From an uncultured Bacilli bacterium (GTDB taxonomy: Bacteria; Bacillota_I; Bacilli_A; RF39; UBA660): a stretch of DNA of 7,846 nt. Made by a program: the position numbers and the translations under genes. The notes under the pieces are model-generated. The model was not told where the DNA came from and made no database searches. It saw nothing but the letters and a program-made list of their open reading frames with translations. The stretch lies in assembly GCA_944363745.1 (NCBI GenBank), contig CALVVD010000039.1:1-7846 (forward strand). Direction: 5' to 3'. This document shows positions 6,384-7,846 of this stretch, piece by piece. Positions within the stretch are counted from its first letter, which is position 1. Every line of letters begins with the position of its first letter.

Positions 6384-6387
6384 GGGG
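6381..6387 (+). promoter_or_regulatory. Ribosome-binding site that fixes the TTG start of the ATPase gene
   Basis: AAAGGGG sits eight bases before TTG at 6396. The frame is closed upstream by TAA at 6375-6377 and has no ATG or GTG between that stop and the TTG. The next in-frame ATG is at codon 40, inside the conserved domain, so TTG is the start. Confidence 0.8.
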
Positions 6388-6395
6388 TTGATATT

Positions 6396-7685
6396 TTGGT
6401 AACTTATGATTTAACCAAAACACCTATAGTTAACGTAGTTGATGATATTATAGCCAATGCATCTATTGCAGGTGCTAGTGATATACATTTTGATCCAAGA
6501 GAAAATTCTTTAATGGTAAGAATTAGAGTTGATGGAGACTTACAAGATTATACAGAAATACCTAAGATATATGAAAGAAACTTAATTACGAGAATTAAAT
6601 TAATTGCAAATATGAATATTACTGAAAGTAGACTTCCTCAAGATGGTTCTATTAAAGGAACTATAAAAGGTATTAACTTAGAAACTCGTGTTTCTACTCT
6701 ACCTACTAATGAAGGAGAAAAATGTGTTATTCGTATTCTTGATTATACAAGAAGTCTTGAAGGTATAGAATCACTTGGCTTTAATGATGATAATTTTAAG
6801 AAATTAAAGAAAATGATTGCCGAACCTAATGGTATTATTCTAATAACTGGTGCGACTGGTTCTGGTAAAAGTACTACTGTTTACTCTATTTTACAAGTTT
6901 TAAATAAGAAAGAAACTAATATTATTACTGTAGAAGATCCAATAGAAATGAATCTTGAAGGACTAAATCAAGTTCAAGTAAATAGTGAAATAGGACTTGA
7001 TTTTGCAACTGTTTTAAGATCTATTTTAAGACAAGACCCTAATGTTATTTTAATAGGAGAGATTCGTGATAGTGAAACTGCTAAAATAGCAGTTAGAGCA
7101 TCTATTACAGGTCACTTAGTACTATCTACAATCCATACTAATAACTCTTTAAGTACTATTGAAAGATTACTTGATATGAATGTAGAAAGGTATTTATTAT
7201 CAAGCGCTTTATCAGGTATTATTTCTCAGAAATTAGCAAAGATGGTATGTCCACATTGTCATATTAAAGAAGAGACTACCCCATATCAGAAAAAAGTATT
7301 TAAAATGGCCTTAGATAAAGATGTAGATTATATTTACAATCCTAATCCAAAAGGTTGTGATAAATGTAATAATGGTTATCATGGACGTATTGCGATTCAA
7401 GAAGTACTAGAAATTAATGATGAGATTAGAAATGCCTTAAATGAAGAAGGACTAGAAAAAGATGATTTAAATAAATTAGTATATACATCAGATGTTATTA
7501 CTATGTTACAAGATGGATTATTAAAAGTTTTAGATGGTTCTACTTCTTTTGATGAAATATATAGAATTATTGATGTAGATGATGATTTAGATGTTTATGC
7601 TAAAATTAGAGGAATTCATTATAATGAAGAAAAGAAAGAAAAAACAAAAATAGAAGAAAATACAACTGATGAAGAAGTATTATAA
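6396..7685 (+). CDS. GspE/PilB-family type IV pilus or competence pseudopilus assembly ATPase
   Basis: A cytoplasmic hexameric secretion ATPase that powers polymerisation of pilins at the membrane platform. Of 429 residues, about 1-120 form the N2 domain (ASDIHFDPRE, 27-36, and a DGDLQ turn at 46-50). The RecA-like motor follows with Walker A GATGSGKST (152-160, K158), Asp box TVEDPIE (178-184), Walker B ILIGEIRD (218-225, E222) and His box from H240 to H247. C285/C288 and C321/C324 form the tetracysteine zinc site that marks extension ATPases of the PilB/GspE type and is generally absent from PilT retraction ATPases. The N-terminal N1/MshEN domain of full-length PilB (about 550 aa) is missing, making it ComGA-like in layout. 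An acidic/basic low-complexity tail (about 409-429) is added. The gene starts with TTG, has its own promoter, and is followed by a strong terminator, so it is probably monocistronic. It is divergent from two prepilin genes. Whether the system serves DNA uptake, adhesion or secretion is open. Confidence 0.95.
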   Translation: MVTYDLTKTPIVNVVDDIIANASIAGASDIHFDPRENSLMVRIRVDGDLQDYTEIPKIYERNLITRIKLIANMNITESRLPQDGSIKGTIKGINLETRVSTLPTNEGEKCVIRILDYTRSLEGIESLGFNDDNFKKLKKMIAEPNGIILITGATGSGKSTTVYSILQVLNKKETNIITVEDPIEMNLEGLNQVQVNSEIGLDFATVLRSILRQDPNVILIGEIRDSETAKIAVRASITGHLVLSTIHTNNSLSTIERLLDMNVERYLLSSALSGIISQKLAKMVCPHCHIKEETTPYQKKVFKMALDKDVDYIYNPNPKGCDKCNNGYHGRIAIQEVLEINDEIRNALNEEGLEKDDLNKLVYTSDVITMLQDGLLKVLDGSTSFDEIYRIIDVDDDLDVYAKIRGIHYNEEKKEKTKIEENTTDEEVL

Positions 7686-7722
7686 AAAGTGAGAAAAAAA
7701 ACATATTTTTCTCACTTTTTTA
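7684..7722 (+). terminator. Strong rho-independent terminator of the ATPase gene
   Basis: Fifteen-base arms at 7684-7698 and 7706-7720 (core GTGAG / CTCAC flanked by A5 and T5 runs) pair perfectly around a 7-nt loop, starting in the TAA stop codon and ending in a T-run at 7716-7721. The symmetrical A- and T-runs mean it could also work on the minus strand. Confidence 0.88.
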
Positions 7723-7769
7723 TTTTAAGAAATCACATCTCATAACCGGACAGTTTTTAAAACGATATA

Positions 7770-7800
7770 AAAATGACCTAGAGTTTATCTAAATCATTTT
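7770..7800. other. Nested hairpin in the gene-free right end
   Basis: AAAATGA (7770-7776) pairs with TCATTTT (7794-7800), and inside it TAGA (7779-7782) pairs with TCTA (7788-7791), with a 2x2 internal loop and a 5-nt apical loop. On the minus strand it is followed by a run of T, so it may be the terminator of a gene entering from the right of the window. No gene is recognisable in 7723-7846; the stretch is AT-rich with short interrupted frames only. Confidence 0.4.
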
Positions 7801-7846
7801 GTCTCTTAAACTATAAATAAACAACCTTTTTTGATATTCTACTTAC

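Noticed and set aside
7811..7846. Possible C-terminal tail of a minus-strand gene (11 codons then TAG)
   Set aside because: Eleven open codons are expected by chance, and there is no recognisable motif. It is noted only with the nearby hairpin.
1..7846. CRISPR arrays, tRNA or rRNA genes, insertion sequences
   Set aside because: I saw no regularly spaced repeats, tRNA-like folds, rRNA segments, transposase-like frames or terminal inverted repeats.

Overview
This 7.8 kb window is extremely AT-rich DNA from a low-GC Gram-positive bacterium (Firmicutes/Bacilli in the broad sense). The evidence is a LytR-CpsA-Psr cell-wall ligase, a YlbL/SepM-type PDZ-Lon protease beside a YlbJ-type membrane protein, strong GGAGG/AAGGGG ribosome-binding sites and sigma-A-like promoters (TATAAT with 17-bp spacers). 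All six tryptophan codons I can place are TGG, no frame contains an internal TGA, and no gene ends in TGA. This fits genetic code 11 and argues against a code-4 mollicute. An uncultured gut Bacilli lineage of the RF39/Erysipelotrichia kind is my guess, not something the sequence proves.

Layout. Positions 1-946 (minus) are a two-gene envelope operon: a 211-aa one-pass exported protein of unknown function, then, overlapping it by 8 nt, the first 106 codons of a protein that looks like a membrane-anchored phosphodiester glycosidase (cut by the window edge). A 212-bp divergent promoter region leads to a 682-aa LCP-family protein (1159-3207, plus). It has three membrane spans, a solute-binding-like segment, the LCP catalytic domain, a PASTA-like segment and a Gly/Ser/Thr/Pro-rich tail. 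A hairpin terminator lies between it and the convergent PDZ-Lon protease (3277-4290, minus). That gene is divergent from ylbJ (4337-5248, plus), and its promoter overlaps the ylbJ start. ylbJ overlaps the convergent end of a two-gene prepilin operon (5245-6312, minus) by 4 nt. The prepilin operon is divergent from a GspE/PilB-type assembly ATPase with a TTG start (6396-7685, plus), which is followed by a strong terminator. The last ~120 bp contain no recognisable gene.

Two themes emerge. One is envelope work: a wall-polymer ligase, a probable glycosidase, a surface protease and a YlbJ-type membrane protein. The other is half of a type IV pilus/competence pseudopilus system: two minor prepilins and the motor ATPase, controlled from one divergent promoter block with a clear dyad. 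The platform protein, prepilin peptidase and major pilin are not in the window. The points most worth following up are that dyad, the unusual domain composition of the LCP protein, the unknown 211-aa partner of the glycosidase, and the retained ylbL-ylbJ neighbourhood.
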